Part shown: positions 1 to 6,362 of the stretch, in pieces
How the letters are laid out: each line of letters starts with the position of its first letter
Numbering within the stretch: the stretch's first letter is position 1
From: a bacterium
GTDB taxonomy: Bacteria; CG2-30-53-67; CG2-30-70-394
Direction of reading: 5' to 3'
Assembly (NCBI GenBank): GCA_024278555.1
Contig: JAJRSX010000137.1
Coordinates: 1-7,805 of the forward strand
DNA length: 7,805 bases
Position numbers and translations under genes: made by a program
Notes under the pieces: model-generated
Seen by the model: the letters and a program-made list of their open reading frames with translations, nothing else
Databases searched by the model: none
What the model was told of the DNA's origin: nothing

Positions 1-1130
1 CCTTCGGGATCACCGAGTTCCCCATGGGCGACCTCCGCCAGGGGGTGGTCCACGTGATGGGGCCGGAGGAGGGGATCACCCTGCCGGGGATGACCATCGT
101 CTGCGGCGACTCCCACACCGCCACCCACGGGGCCCTGGGGGCCCTCGCCTTCGGCGTCGGCACCAGCGAGGTGGAGCACGTGCTGGCCACCCAGACGATC
201 CTCCAGCACAAGCCCAAGGCGATGCGGGTGGTGGTCACCGGTGAGCTGGGTCCGGGGGTGACCGCGAAGGATGTGATCCTGGCGGTGATCGGCACCCTCG
301 GCACCGCCGGCGGCACCGGTTACGCCATCGAGTTCGCCGGGCCGGTGGTCGAGGCCCTGTCGGTGGAGGGGCGGATGACCGTCTGCAACATGGCGATCGA
401 GGCGGGCGCCCGCTCCGGCATGGTGGCGGTGGACGCGACCACCCTCGCCTACGTGAAGGGCAGGCCGTACGCCCCCACCGCGGACCAGTGGCCGGCGGCG
501 GAGGGGGTGTGGCAAGAGCTGTGCTCCGATCCCGACGCCCCCTTCGACCGCGAGGTGGAGATCGACGGCAGCCGCCTGATCCCGCAGGTGACCTGGGGGA
601 CCTCGCCGGAGATGGTCACCGACATCGACGGCCGGGTGCCGAGGCTGGCTGAGGCGCGCGACGAGGGGCAGCGGGCCGCGTGGGAGAAGGCCCTCGCCTA
701 CATGGGGGTGGCCGAGGCGGTGCCGGTCACCGACCTGACGGTCGACAAGGTCTTCATCGGCTCGTGCACCAACGGTCGCATCGAGGACCTGCGCGCCGCC
801 GCGGCGGTGGCCAAGGGGCGGCGGGTCGCCGACGGTATCCAGGCCCTGGTGGTCCCCGGCTCCGGCCTGGTGAAGCAGCAGGCGGAGGCGGAGGGGCTCG
901 ACCGCATCTTCACCGAGGCCGGCTTCGAGTGGCGCGACCCGGGCTGCTCCATGTGTCTGGCGATGAACGCCGACCGCCTCGGCGAGGGGGAGCGGTGCGC
1001 CTCCACCTCGAACCGCAACTTCGAGGGGCGCCAGGGGCGCGGCGGCCGCACCCACCTGGTGAGCCCGCCGATGGCCGCCGCCGCCGCCGTCACCGGCCAC
1101 TTTGTGGATGTACGAGAGATGGTTTCTTGA
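1..1130 (+). CDS. leuC: 3-isopropylmalate dehydratase large subunit (partial, 5' end missing)
   Basis: LeuC is the Fe-S subunit of isopropylmalate isomerase. With LeuD it converts 2-isopropylmalate to 3-isopropylmalate in cytoplasmic leucine synthesis. The frame is open from base 3, with FGITEFP preceding the first Met, so the ATG at 24 is internal. About 375 residues are present. The family is near 466 residues, so roughly 90 are lost off the left edge. Visible family blocks are [11 protein letters not shown], the [22 protein letters not shown] block, [26 protein letters not shown] and the C-terminal [30 protein letters not shown] block. The three cysteines that ligate the [4Fe-4S] cluster are encoded at 765-767, 945-947 and 954-956. 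The stop is TGA at 1128-1130. leuD follows after an unusually long 133-bp gap. Identification is secure; only the truncation limits it. Confidence 0.97.
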   Translation, partial: FGITEFPMGDLRQGVVHVMGPEEGITLPGMTIVCGDSHTATHGALGALAFGVGTSEVEHVLATQTILQHKPKAMRVVVTGELGPGVTAKDVILAVIGTLGTAGGTGYAIEFAGPVVEALSVEGRMTVCNMAIEAGARSGMVAVDATTLAYVKGRPYAPTADQWPAAEGVWQELCSDPDAPFDREVEIDGSRLIPQVTWGTSPEMVTDIDGRVPRLAEARDEGQRAAWEKALAYMGVAEAVPVTDLTVDKVFIGSCTNGRIEDLRAAAAVAKGRRVADGIQALVVPGSGLVKQQAEAEGLDRIFTEAGFEWRDPGCSMCLAMNADRLGEGERCASTSNRNFEGRQGRGGRTHLVSPPMAAAAAVTGHFVDVREMVS

Positions 1131-1164
1131 GAGCGGCTAGTCCCTGGTCCCGAATTCCTGATTT

Positions 1165-1180
1165 CTGCGAGCGAAGCGAG
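1165..1180 (+). repeat. 16-bp direct repeat, copy 1
   Basis: CTGCGAGCGAAGCGAG, identical to the copy 80 bp downstream. It lies 35 bp after the leuC stop. The unit is internally repetitive (GCGAGCGAAGCGAG). It may be a member of a dispersed short intergenic repeat family, which this window alone cannot show. Confidence 0.75.
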
Positions 1181-1188
1181 GCCCAAAA

Positions 1189-1206
1189 CCGCTGGCCGCG
1201 CAGCGG
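1189..1206 (+). other. GC-rich hairpin in leuC-leuD spacer
   Basis: CCGCTG at 1189-1194 pairs perfectly with CAGCGG at 1201-1206 across a 6-nt loop. No T-run follows, so it does not look like an intrinsic terminator. It sits immediately before the G-free C-rich tract and could act as an RNA processing or stability element. Confidence 0.4.
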
Positions 1207-1246
1207 CCTCCATCTCCTCATCCCCCACCCCTCACCCCCCATCCCT
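1207..1246 (+). promoter_or_regulatory. Candidate Rho-loading (rut-like) C-rich tract
   Basis: Forty consecutive bases contain no G and 27 C, lying in the transcribed spacer upstream of leuD. C-rich, G-poor, unstructured RNA is the hallmark of Rho utilisation sites. In so GC-rich a genome a long G-free run is notable. A role in partial termination or polarity between leuC and leuD is inference only. Confidence 0.3.
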
Positions 1247-1260
1247 GCGAGCGAAGCGAG
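1245..1260 (+). repeat. 16-bp direct repeat, copy 2 (covers leuD ribosome-binding position)
   Basis: CTGCGAGCGAAGCGAG, identical to copy 1. It ends 3 bp before the leuD ATG, so the purine-rich GAAGCGAG part occupies the place where a Shine-Dalgarno sequence would be. No better Shine-Dalgarno exists, so the repeat itself may supply a weak ribosome-binding site. Confidence 0.7.
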
Positions 1261-1263
1261 CCC

Positions 1264-1923
1264 ATGAAACCCTTTACCCCCTTCACCGCCGTGGTCGCCC
1301 CGATCGATCGGGCGAACATCGACACCGACGCGATCATCCCGAAGCAGTTTTTGAAGACGATCCAGCGCACCGGCCTCGGCATCTACCTCTTTGATGAGTG
1401 GCGCTACACAGACCCGGGGGAGCCGGGCAAGCCGGCGTCGGCGCGCACCGAGCGTCCCGACTTCATCCTCAACCAGCCGAGCTATCGCCACGCCGGGATC
1501 CTCCTGGCGCGCGACAACTTCGGCTGCGGCTCGTCCCGCGAGCACGCCCCGTGGGCGCTGCTGGACTTCGGGATCCGCTGCATTATTGCGCCGTCGTTTG
1601 CGGACATCTTCTTCAACAATTGCTTCAAGAACGGGATCCTGCCGGTGAAGGTGGACGAGGCGACCATCGACGACCTCTTCCGCCGCTGTGACCCGGCAGC
1701 GCCGGGCGCCCCGATGGAGGCGACGGTGGACCTGGCCGCCCAGCGGATCACCCTGGCCGACACCACGGCGGTGAGCTTCGAGGTCGATCCCTTCCGCAAG
1801 GAGTGTCTGCTGGAGGGCAAGGACGACATCGCCCTCACCCTCACCCACGAGCAGGCGATCGCCGCCTACGAGGCGCGCCGCCGGAAAGAGGCACCGTGGC
1901 TCTTCGCCGACCTCGCCGGGTGA
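1264..1923 (+). CDS. leuD: 3-isopropylmalate dehydratase small subunit
   Basis: LeuD is the swivel-domain subunit that pairs with LeuC in isopropylmalate isomerase. The 219-residue protein is slightly longer than the E. coli protein (201). Family signatures are [13 protein letters not shown] (residues 18-30), the [15 protein letters not shown] block (85-99), which contacts the substrate, and [12 protein letters not shown] (about 108-119). The C-terminus has [14 protein letters not shown]. The ATG at 1264 fits because homology begins within a few residues. Upstream there is only a weak purine-rich match inside the 16-bp repeat. A short insertion rich in Pro, Gly and Ala near residues 50-64 accounts for part of the extra length. 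leuB, a common next gene, is absent; an Uma2-family gene follows after 99 bp. Identification is secure. Confidence 0.97.
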   Translation: MKPFTPFTAVVAPIDRANIDTDAIIPKQFLKTIQRTGLGIYLFDEWRYTDPGEPGKPASARTERPDFILNQPSYRHAGILLARDNFGCGSSREHAPWALLDFGIRCIIAPSFADIFFNNCFKNGILPVKVDEATIDDLFRRCDPAAPGAPMEATVDLAAQRITLADTTAVSFEVDPFRKECLLEGKDDIALTLTHEQAIAAYEARRRKEAPWLFADLAG

Positions 1924-2022
1924 GGTTCGGCGTTGTGTTTGCCTCTCTCCCGATATTCAGACCCCAGAAACACGCGGGATCTGTAGTACCCTTGACTCAG
2001 ATTTGTTCTCTGGAGAGTCACC
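1924..2022 (+). other. Spacer upstream of Uma2 gene, possible weak promoter
   Basis: This 99-bp spacer is noticeably richer in A and T than its surroundings. It holds a possible weak promoter, TTGTGT (1933-1938) and TATTCA (1954-1959) with a short 15-bp spacer. I see no intrinsic terminator for leuD. The AT shift suggests the downstream gene has its own transcription start, but the promoter call is weak. Confidence 0.25.
2012..2017 (+). promoter_or_regulatory. Shine-Dalgarno of the Uma2-family gene
   Basis: GGAGAG lies 5 nt before the ATG at 2023. It is the only convincing Shine-Dalgarno at a gene start in this window, and it fixes the start of the Uma2-family gene. Confidence 0.7.
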
Positions 2023-2652
2023 ATGGGTCTGGCCGAGGAGCTGCCGCGTTGCTTTACCTACGCCGACTATCGGCGTTGGCCCGATGAGGAGCGGTGGGAG
2101 CTGATCGACGGAGAGGCGTGGGACATGTCGCCGGCACCGTCGCTGGTGCATCAGGCGGTGAGCATGCGGTTGAGCCTCATGATCGGGGGCCATTTTCACG
2201 GTCGAGATTGCCAGGTCTTCGCTTCTCCGGTCGATGTGGTGCTCGCCCCGCCGGAGGCGGGGGACGACGAGATCGACACGGTGGTCCAGCCGGACCTGGT
2301 GGTGGTGTGTGACGGCGAGAAGCTGCGGGAGAGCCACGTGCGTGGCGCCCCGGAGCTGGTGGTGGAGATCATCTCGCCGTCGACGGCGCGCAAGGATGAG
2401 GGGGTCAAGCGCGACCGCTACGAGCGGGCCGGGGTCCCTGAGTATTGGGTCGTCTATCCGGTGGAGCGGGTCGTGCACCGGTATCGCCTGGAGGGGGGGC
2501 GGTACGGCGCTCCCGGGGTGGTGGGGCTGGAGGACGGTACCTTTACCTCCAGCCGCTTCCCCGATCTGGAGGTCGATCTGCCGGAGCTCTTCGCCGCCGA
2601 GCCGGAGCCGCGGCGCCGGCCGGGCGACACGGTCGCCGGCGACAAGGGGTAG
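2023..2652 (+). CDS. Uma2 family (DUF820) putative PD-(D/E)XK nuclease
   Basis: This 209-residue protein belongs to the Uma2/DUF820 family, which has a restriction-endonuclease-like fold and mostly unknown biological roles. Recognisable blocks are FTYADYRRWPDEERWELIDGE (residues 11-31), VDVVLAPP (70-77), VQPDLVVV (88-95), APELVVEIISPSTARKD (109-125) and KRDRYERAGVPEYWVVYP (129-146). D91 and E115 are the likely metal-binding acidic residues of the PD-(D/E)XK core. The charged, Pro-rich C-terminal tail (about 190-209) looks disordered. The start is set by a good Shine-Dalgarno 5 nt upstream. The gene stands alone on the plus strand and converges on cysE with only 28 bp between stop codons. No toxin or antitoxin partner is visible. 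Family assignment is firm; actual nuclease activity and target are unknown. Confidence 0.9.
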   Translation: MGLAEELPRCFTYADYRRWPDEERWELIDGEAWDMSPAPSLVHQAVSMRLSLMIGGHFHGRDCQVFASPVDVVLAPPEAGDDEIDTVVQPDLVVVCDGEKLRESHVRGAPELVVEIISPSTARKDEGVKRDRYERAGVPEYWVVYPVERVVHRYRLEGGRYGAPGVVGLEDGTFTSSRFPDLEVDLPELFAAEPEPRRRPGDTVAGDKG

Positions 2653-2680
2653 AGGCCCCGCGGCCCTTCGCCCTCCCCCC

Positions 2681-3436
2681 CTACTTTTTTTGCGCCGCGG
2701 AGACCGCGCGCAGGGTGTCGAGCTCGCGATGCAGCGCCGCGAGCTCCTCCTCTAAGGCGGCGATGCGCGCCTCGTCGGCCTCACGGGATGGGAGCTCCCG
2801 CTCGGCGACCTCGGCGAGGGTGTGCTCGATCTGGCGGAACCGCTCGGCGATCGGGTCGGGCATGTGGACGTGGTCCATCCCCTCCTCGGGGAGCTCGCCC
2901 TTGATCCGGGCGACCCGGCCGGGGACGCCGACCACCGTGGAGTGGTCCGGGACCGGGGTGAGGACGACGGCGTTGGAGCCGATCTTGGTGTCGTGGCCGA
3001 TGCGCATGGAGCCGAGGATCTTTGCCCCGGCGCCGACCACCACGTGGTCGCCGAGGGTGGGGTGGCGCTTGCCGCGCTCCTTGCCGGTGCCGCCGAGGGT
3101 GACACCCTGGAAGAGGAGGCAGTTGTCGCCGATCTCGGTGGTCTCGCCGACCACCACGCCGGTGCCGTGGTCGATGACGAAGCGCGGGCCGATCTTTGCC
3201 GCCGGATGGATCTCCACCCCGGAGAGGAAGCGGCCGAGGGTGGAGATGATGCGCGGCAAGAGGGGGATGTGGAGCTCCACCAGGCGGTGGGCGATGCGGT
3301 AGAGGAGGATGGCGTGGAAGCTGGAGTAGGTGAGGGCGACCTCGATCTTGGAGGTGGCCGCCGGGTCGCGCTCGAAGATCGCCCGGAAGTCGGAGCGGAT
3401 GAGCTGCCAGAGGGAGGGGGGGGCGGGGGCGACCAT
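2681..3436 (-). CDS. cysE: Serine O-acetyltransferase (short EpsC-type)
   Basis: CysE transfers acetyl from acetyl-CoA to L-serine, giving O-acetylserine, the committed step of cysteine synthesis. The 251-residue protein has a short N-terminal helical region (LIRSDFRAIFERDPAA, residues 12-27). A left-handed beta-helix of hexapeptide repeats follows from about 74 to 178, including VEIHPAAKIG, VIDHGTGVVVGETTEIGDN, GVTLGGTGKERGKRHPTLGD and VVGAGAKILG. D89-H90 and H125 match the catalytic Asp-His and the second active-site His of E. coli CysE. The C-terminal 50 residues form a charged helical, probably coiled-coil tail ending in QKK. This tail lacks the terminal Ile that docks into CysK in the E. 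coli complex. The ATG at 3436 has no Shine-Dalgarno, and the start lies next to a run of eight G/C bases. It may be transcribed from its own promoter, since 156 bp separate it from gltX. Confidence 0.95.
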   Translation of the reverse strand: MVAPAPPSLWQLIRSDFRAIFERDPAATSKIEVALTYSSFHAILLYRIAHRLVELHIPLLPRIISTLGRFLSGVEIHPAAKIGPRFVIDHGTGVVVGETTEIGDNCLLFQGVTLGGTGKERGKRHPTLGDHVVVGAGAKILGSMRIGHDTKIGSNAVVLTPVPDHSTVVGVPGRVARIKGELPEEGMDHVHMPDPIAERFRQIEHTLAEVAERELPSREADEARIAALEEELAALHRELDTLRAVSAAQKK

Positions 3437-3443
3437 GGAGGGT

Positions 3444-3473
3444 ACGGTAGAGGAGCGTTGGGGGGGGGACCAA
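3444..3473 (-). promoter_or_regulatory. Candidate cysE promoter (leaderless type)
   Basis: On the minus strand TTGGTC (3473-3468) and TACCGT (3449-3444) are 18 bp apart. The -10-like TANNNT box is followed by exactly 7 nt and then the cysE ATG, so transcription would start at or next to the start codon. Both hexamers are weak matches (3 of 6 each). Nine consecutive G/C pairs (3460-3468) fill part of the spacer. The main support is the same 7-nt spacing at two other gene starts here. Confidence 0.35.
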
Positions 3474-3487
3474 GGGGAAGGGCAACT

Positions 3488-3564
3488 TTCAGCTGTCAGC
3501 TATCGGCTTTTGGCTTTCAGCTCTTCGCGTTCGGTGTTCGGCTTTCAGCTTTCTGCTATCGGCT
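3488..3564 (-). repeat. Degenerate heptamer tandem array, 11 units in phase
   Basis: Seventy-seven bases divide into eleven phased 7-mers with consensus TTCRGCT on the plus strand (AGCYGAA on the minus strand). In order they are TTCAGCT, GTCAGCT, ATCGGCT, TTTGGCT, TTCAGCT, CTTCGCG, TTCGGTG, TTCGGCT, TTCAGCT, TTCTGCT and ATCGGCT. Ten of the eleven match the consensus at five or more positions. GGCAACT at 3481-3487 may be a decayed twelfth unit. The array lies in the gap between gltX and cysE, with composition unlike the flanking genes. It resembles short tandemly repeated heptamers described in cyanobacteria in design, not in sequence. It has no CRISPR-like spacers. Confidence 0.85.
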
Positions 3565-3585
3565 GGGGCGACGGCGGGAAATAGG

Positions 3586-3598
3586 GACTGTCTCAGTC
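3586..3598 (-). repeat. Small perfect palindrome across the gltX stop
   Basis: GACTG (3586-3590) and CAGTC (3594-3598) form a 5-bp stem with a 3-nt loop that overlaps the gltX stop codon. The minus-strand sequence after it is CCTATTT, too short a T-tract for a confident terminator. It may be a weak terminator or a remnant of a REP-like element. Confidence 0.3.
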
Positions 3599-5113
3599 GG
3601 GGAGGTGGGCTGAGGCGGCGCGCAGGCGGGTGATGGCCTCGTCGCCGCCGAGGAGGGTGAGGAGGGTGGCGAGGTCGGGGCCGTGGTCGCGGCCGGTGAG
3701 GGCGAGGCGCACCGGGAGGAAAAAGGGGCGCCCCTTCAAGCCGCTCGCCCGGCGTGCCCCTTTGAGGATGGCGGCGGCGGAGTCGCCATCGGTGAGGGGG
3801 GTGGTGGCGAGGGCGGTCGCCAGGGCGTCGATCGCCGCGCGGCCGTCGGGCTCGGTTGCGAGGCGGCTGCGGATCTCCTCGGCGCCGGGGGGCTGGAAGA
3901 GGTAGTCGATCTGCTCCGGGAGGTCCGGGAGGTGGTGGATCTCGTCGTGGAGGGCGGCGACGATCTCCTCGACGCGGTCGCGCTCGCCGGCGGCGGGCGG
4001 CGTGGCGACGAGCCCGGCGCGCTGGAGAAAGGGGAGGGCGAGGCGGGCGAGGAGGTCGGTGGGGAGGCGGCGGAGGTGGAGCTTTTGGAAGTGGTGGAGG
4101 CGCGCCACGTCGTGGTGGGCGGCCCGGTGGCTCAGCTTGGCGGTGGTGAAGTCGGCGGCGAGGCGCTCCAGGTCGACGGCAATCTCCATGTCGTCCCGCG
4201 CCCAGCCGAGGGTGGCGAGGTACTGGTTGAGGGCGGCGGGGAGGATGCCGTCGCCGCGCAGGGCAACGAGGGTGGCGCCCCCCTCCCGTTTGGCCAGGGG
4301 GCGGCCGTTGGCCCCGACCACCGGCGGCAGGTGGAGGTAGTCGGGACGGGGGAAGCCGAGGGCATCGAAGAGGAGGACCTGCTTCGGGGTGTTGGCGAGG
4401 TGGTCGTCGCCGCGGATCACGTGGGTGATCCCCATGAGGGCGTCATCCACCACCACCGCAAAGTTGTAGGCGGCGACGCCGTCACTCTTCAGGAGGACGA
4501 GGTCGCCGAAGTCGGCGGCGTCGAAGGTGAGGGTGGCGCGCAGGCGGTCGTGGATGGCGATGGGGCCGGCGGGGGTGCGGAACCGGATGGCACACGGCTC
4601 GCCAGCGGCGCGGCGGCGTGCCGCCTCCTCCGGGTCGATGGCGCGGCAGGTGCCGGCGTAGCGGTACGGCTGGTGGTTGCGCCGGGCGAGCTCCTGCTCG
4701 GCGGCGAGCCGCTCGGGGGTGCAGAAGCAGGGGTAGGCGACGCCGTCGGCGAGCAGGGTCTCGGCCTGGGCGCGGTAGATGGCGAGGCGGTCGCTCTGGC
4801 GGTAGGGGGAGGCGGGGCCGCCACGGTCGGGCCCCTCGTCCCACTCGAGGCCGAGCCAGGCGAGGTCCTCCATGATCGCCTGCTCGTACGCCACTGCCGA
4901 GCGGGCGGCGTCGGTGTCCTCGATGCGCAGGATGAACTGGCCGTCGTGGCCGCGGGCGAAGAGCCAGTTGAACAGCGCCGTGCGGGCGTTGCCCACGTGC
5001 AGGGGGCCGCTCGGCGACGGCGCGAAGCGGACCCGCACCTGCCCCTCCGGGTCGGCCACGGCGGCGGCGAGGGCGGGGAGTGGCTCCGGGTGAAAGTCGG
5101 GGAGGTCAGCCAT
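3593..5113 (-). CDS. gltX: Glutamate--tRNA ligase
   Basis: GltX attaches glutamate to tRNA-Glu (class I synthetase). I chose the ATG at 5113, giving 506 residues; an in-frame ATG at 5164 would add 17 low-complexity residues entirely inside ispF. Features are [23 protein letters not shown] (28-50) with the HIGH-type motif HVGN, LRIEDTD (62-68), the CFC...GTC zinc-type cysteines (129, 131, 156), [28 protein letters not shown] (211-238), and the KMSKS-type loop as PLAKR (272-276). The usual Ser of KLSKR is Ala here, and the fourth E. coli zinc ligand (His two residues after the third Cys) is Ala158. A 24-residue N-terminal extension precedes the catalytic fold. The start codon overlaps the ispF stop by 8 bp and has no clear Shine-Dalgarno, suggesting translational coupling. 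A discriminating versus non-discriminating type cannot be decided here. Confidence 0.95.
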   Translation of the reverse strand: MADLPDFHPEPLPALAAAVADPEGQVRVRFAPSPSGPLHVGNARTALFNWLFARGHDGQFILRIEDTDAARSAVAYEQAIMEDLAWLGLEWDEGPDRGGPASPYRQSDRLAIYRAQAETLLADGVAYPCFCTPERLAAEQELARRNHQPYRYAGTCRAIDPEEAARRRAAGEPCAIRFRTPAGPIAIHDRLRATLTFDAADFGDLVLLKSDGVAAYNFAVVVDDALMGITHVIRGDDHLANTPKQVLLFDALGFPRPDYLHLPPVVGANGRPLAKREGGATLVALRGDGILPAALNQYLATLGWARDDMEIAVDLERLAADFTTAKLSHRAAHHDVARLHHFQKLHLRRLPTDLLARLALPFLQRAGLVATPPAAGERDRVEEIVAALHDEIHHLPDLPEQIDYLFQPPGAEEIRSRLATEPDGRAAIDALATALATTPLTDGDSAAAILKGARRASGLKGRPFFLPVRLALTGRDHGPDLATLLTLLGGDEAITRLRAASAHLPD

Positions 5114-5594
5114 GGGGATTCGCGGCGTGGAGGAGGCAGACGGCGTGGGCGGCGATGGCCTCACCCGTGCCGGTGGCGCCGAGCCCCTCGCTGGTGGTCG
5201 CCTTGACGCCCACCCGCCCGAGGTCGAGGTGGAGGGCGGCCCCGAGGGCGGCGCGCATCGCCTCGATGTGGGGGGCGAGGCGGGGGGCCTCGGCGATCAC
5301 CGTGGCGTCGACGTTGGTGATCGCCCAGCCGGCCTCGGCGAGACGGGCGGCGGTAAGGCGGAGGATCTCGGCCCCGGCGATCCCCTCGGTGGCGGGGTCG
5401 GTGTCGGGAAAGAGGTGGCCGATGTCGCCGAGTGCGGCCGCCCCGAGGAGGGCGTCGGCGATCGCGTGGCACACCACGTCGCCGTCCGAGTGGCCGAGGA
5501 GGCCGCGCTCCCAGGGGAGCTCTACCGCCCCGAGCCATAGGGGGCGGTCGGGGACCAGCCGGTGGAGGTCGTAGCCGTGGCCGATGCGGATCAT
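5106..5594 (-). CDS. ispF: 2-C-methyl-D-erythritol 2,4-cyclodiphosphate synthase
   Basis: IspF cyclises CDP-methylerythritol phosphate to MEcPP with release of CMP in the MEP isoprenoid pathway. The 162-residue length is typical. The N-terminal [10 protein letters not shown] supplies metal ligands D9 and H11. [37 protein letters not shown] (31-67) carries H43, the third metal ligand. The C-terminal half has [17 protein letters not shown] and [25 protein letters not shown], which bind the cytidyl moiety in this family. The ATG at 5594 overlaps the ispD stop as ATGA, and the stop overlaps the start of gltX by 8 bp, so three genes are translationally linked. No residue expected for activity appears to be missing. 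Confidence 0.97.
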   Translation of the reverse strand: MIRIGHGYDLHRLVPDRPLWLGAVELPWERGLLGHSDGDVVCHAIADALLGAAALGDIGHLFPDTDPATEGIAGAEILRLTAARLAEAGWAITNVDATVIAEAPRLAPHIEAMRAALGAALHLDLGRVGVKATTSEGLGATGTGEAIAAHAVCLLHAANPHG

Positions 5595-6325
5595 GGCGCT
5601 CTCCCCCGGGCGGCGAGGAGGGCCTCGGCCAGGGCCAGGTCGGCGCGGGTGGTGATCTTGAGGTTGGTGGGGCGCCCGGGGAGGAGGGCCGCAGGGTGGC
5701 CGGCGGCGGCGGCGACCTGGGTGTCGTCGCGGTAGCTCTCGCCTTTGGCGCGGGCCTGCTCGTGGGCATCGCGGATGAGGGCGAAGCGGAATATCTGCGG
5801 CGTCTGCACGGCGCGCAGGGGGTTCCGCTCCGGGTAGGCGGTGATCACCCCGTCCGCATCCACCGCGGCGATCGTGTCGGTGAGGGGGGTCGCCGGGGCG
5901 GCGGCGCCGGTCTCCTCGGCTACCGCCAGGAGGAGGGCGAGGTCGGCGGCGTCGAAGAGGGGGCGGGCGGCGTCGTGGATGGCGATGAGGGCGTCGTCGG
6001 CCAGGGGCAGGTCGAGGGCGGCGGCCACCGACTGCTGCCGCTCCCCGCCGCCGGCGATGGCCGCGACGAGGCGCGGGAAGCGCCGTTGCAGGGCGGCGCC
6101 GCGCTCGCCGACCTCTGCCGCGGGCAGGGTGAGGACGAGGTCGTCGACGGCCGGGTGGTCGTGGAAGAGGGCGAGACAGCGCTCTACCACCGGTACGCCG
6201 GCGAGGGGGAGAAACTGCTTGGCGGTGTCGCCGCCGAGTCGTGTCCCTCGTCCTCCGGCAGTGACTACGACCCGGACATGGCGGTGATTATAGATAACGT
6301 CCCCCCTAAATCCCTGTTTCGACAA
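5591..6325 (-). CDS. ispD: 2-C-methyl-D-erythritol 4-phosphate cytidylyltransferase
   Basis: IspD couples CTP and MEP to give CDP-methylerythritol, the step two before IspF's product. Motifs are [25 protein letters not shown] (nucleotide-binding loop), [38 protein letters not shown] and [17 protein letters not shown], whose Lys matches the catalytic K213 of E. coli. The only in-frame start is TTG at 6325, giving 244 residues with an atypical 16-residue lead before VRVVV and no good Shine-Dalgarno. A perfect TATAAT (6292-6287) sits inside this lead, 7 nt before an ATG at 6279 that is one nucleotide out of frame. Restoring one base there would give [10 protein letters not shown], a normal IspD N-terminus. 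The product is secure; the true start is doubtful. A 4-bp ATGA overlap links it to ispF. Confidence 0.93.
   Translation of the reverse strand: MSKQGFRGDVIYNHRHVRVVVTAGGRGTRLGGDTAKQFLPLAGVPVVERCLALFHDHPAVDDLVLTLPAAEVGERGAALQRRFPRLVAAIAGGGERQQSVAAALDLPLADDALIAIHDAARPLFDAADLALLLAVAEETGAAAPATPLTDTIAAVDADGVITAYPERNPLRAVQTPQIFRFALIRDAHEQARAKGESYRDDTQVAAAAGHPAALLPGRPTNLKITTRADLALAEALLAARGRAP
6287..6292 (-). promoter_or_regulatory. Perfect -10 box (TATAAT) at the ispD 5' end
   Basis: TATAAT on the minus strand at 6292-6287 is a full consensus match in a very GC-rich genome. It is followed by CACCGCC and then ATG at 6279-6277, giving exactly 7 nt between box and ATG. No convincing -35 lies 15-19 bp upstream. 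It falls within the lead encoded from the TTG start, so box and TTG start are unlikely both to be used. Confidence 0.45.
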
Positions 6326-6334
6326 GGACTTTCA

Positions 6335-6362
6335 ATGTTAGCGCCGGATCGTTCCCAGTCAA
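6335..6362 (-). promoter_or_regulatory. Candidate sigma-70 promoter upstream of ispD
   Basis: On the minus strand TTGACT (6362-6357, 5 of 6 to consensus) and TAACAT (6340-6335, 4 of 6) are 16 bp apart. Transcription would begin near 6327, just before the TTG start at 6325, so the message would be nearly leaderless. It competes with the TATAAT box further downstream as the ispD operon promoter. Confidence 0.4.

Larger units (their letters stand above)
1131..1263 (+). other. leuC-leuD spacer with repeats, hairpin and C-rich tract
   Basis: This 133-bp non-coding spacer separates two genes that are usually nearly contiguous. It contains two copies of a 16-bp motif (1165-1180 and 1245-1260), a GC hairpin (1189-1206) and a 40-nt stretch with no G (1207-1246). 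I see no sigma-70-like promoter in it and no intrinsic terminator with a U-tract. It is most simply an intra-operon element that sets leuD expression relative to leuC. That role is inference. Confidence 0.6.

Noticed and set aside
1992-1997. TTGACT upstream of the Uma2 gene as a -35 box
   Set aside because: A -10 at normal spacing would fall on the Shine-Dalgarno around 2015, where there is no TATAAT-like sequence.
2653-2691. Possible bidirectional terminator between the Uma2 gene and cysE (GGCC-CCGC-GGCC and a T7 run)
   Set aside because: The stem is only 4 bp, and the T-run lies about 19 nt away within the cysE coding sequence, so it does not form an intrinsic terminator.
3488-3564. Heptamer array considered as a CRISPR array
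   Set aside because: Units are 7 bp with no unique spacers, far shorter than CRISPR repeats, and no cas gene is nearby.
5114-5164. Upstream in-frame ATG for gltX
   Set aside because: It would add 17 low-complexity residues lying wholly within ispF. The ATG at 5113 gives the usual short overlap and already leaves an N-terminal extension.
3683-5206. 507-codon plus-strand ORF opposite gltX and ispF
   Set aside because: It is antisense to two clear genes. It is open only because of high GC, and the translation is Gly/Val/Glu-rich with no domain.
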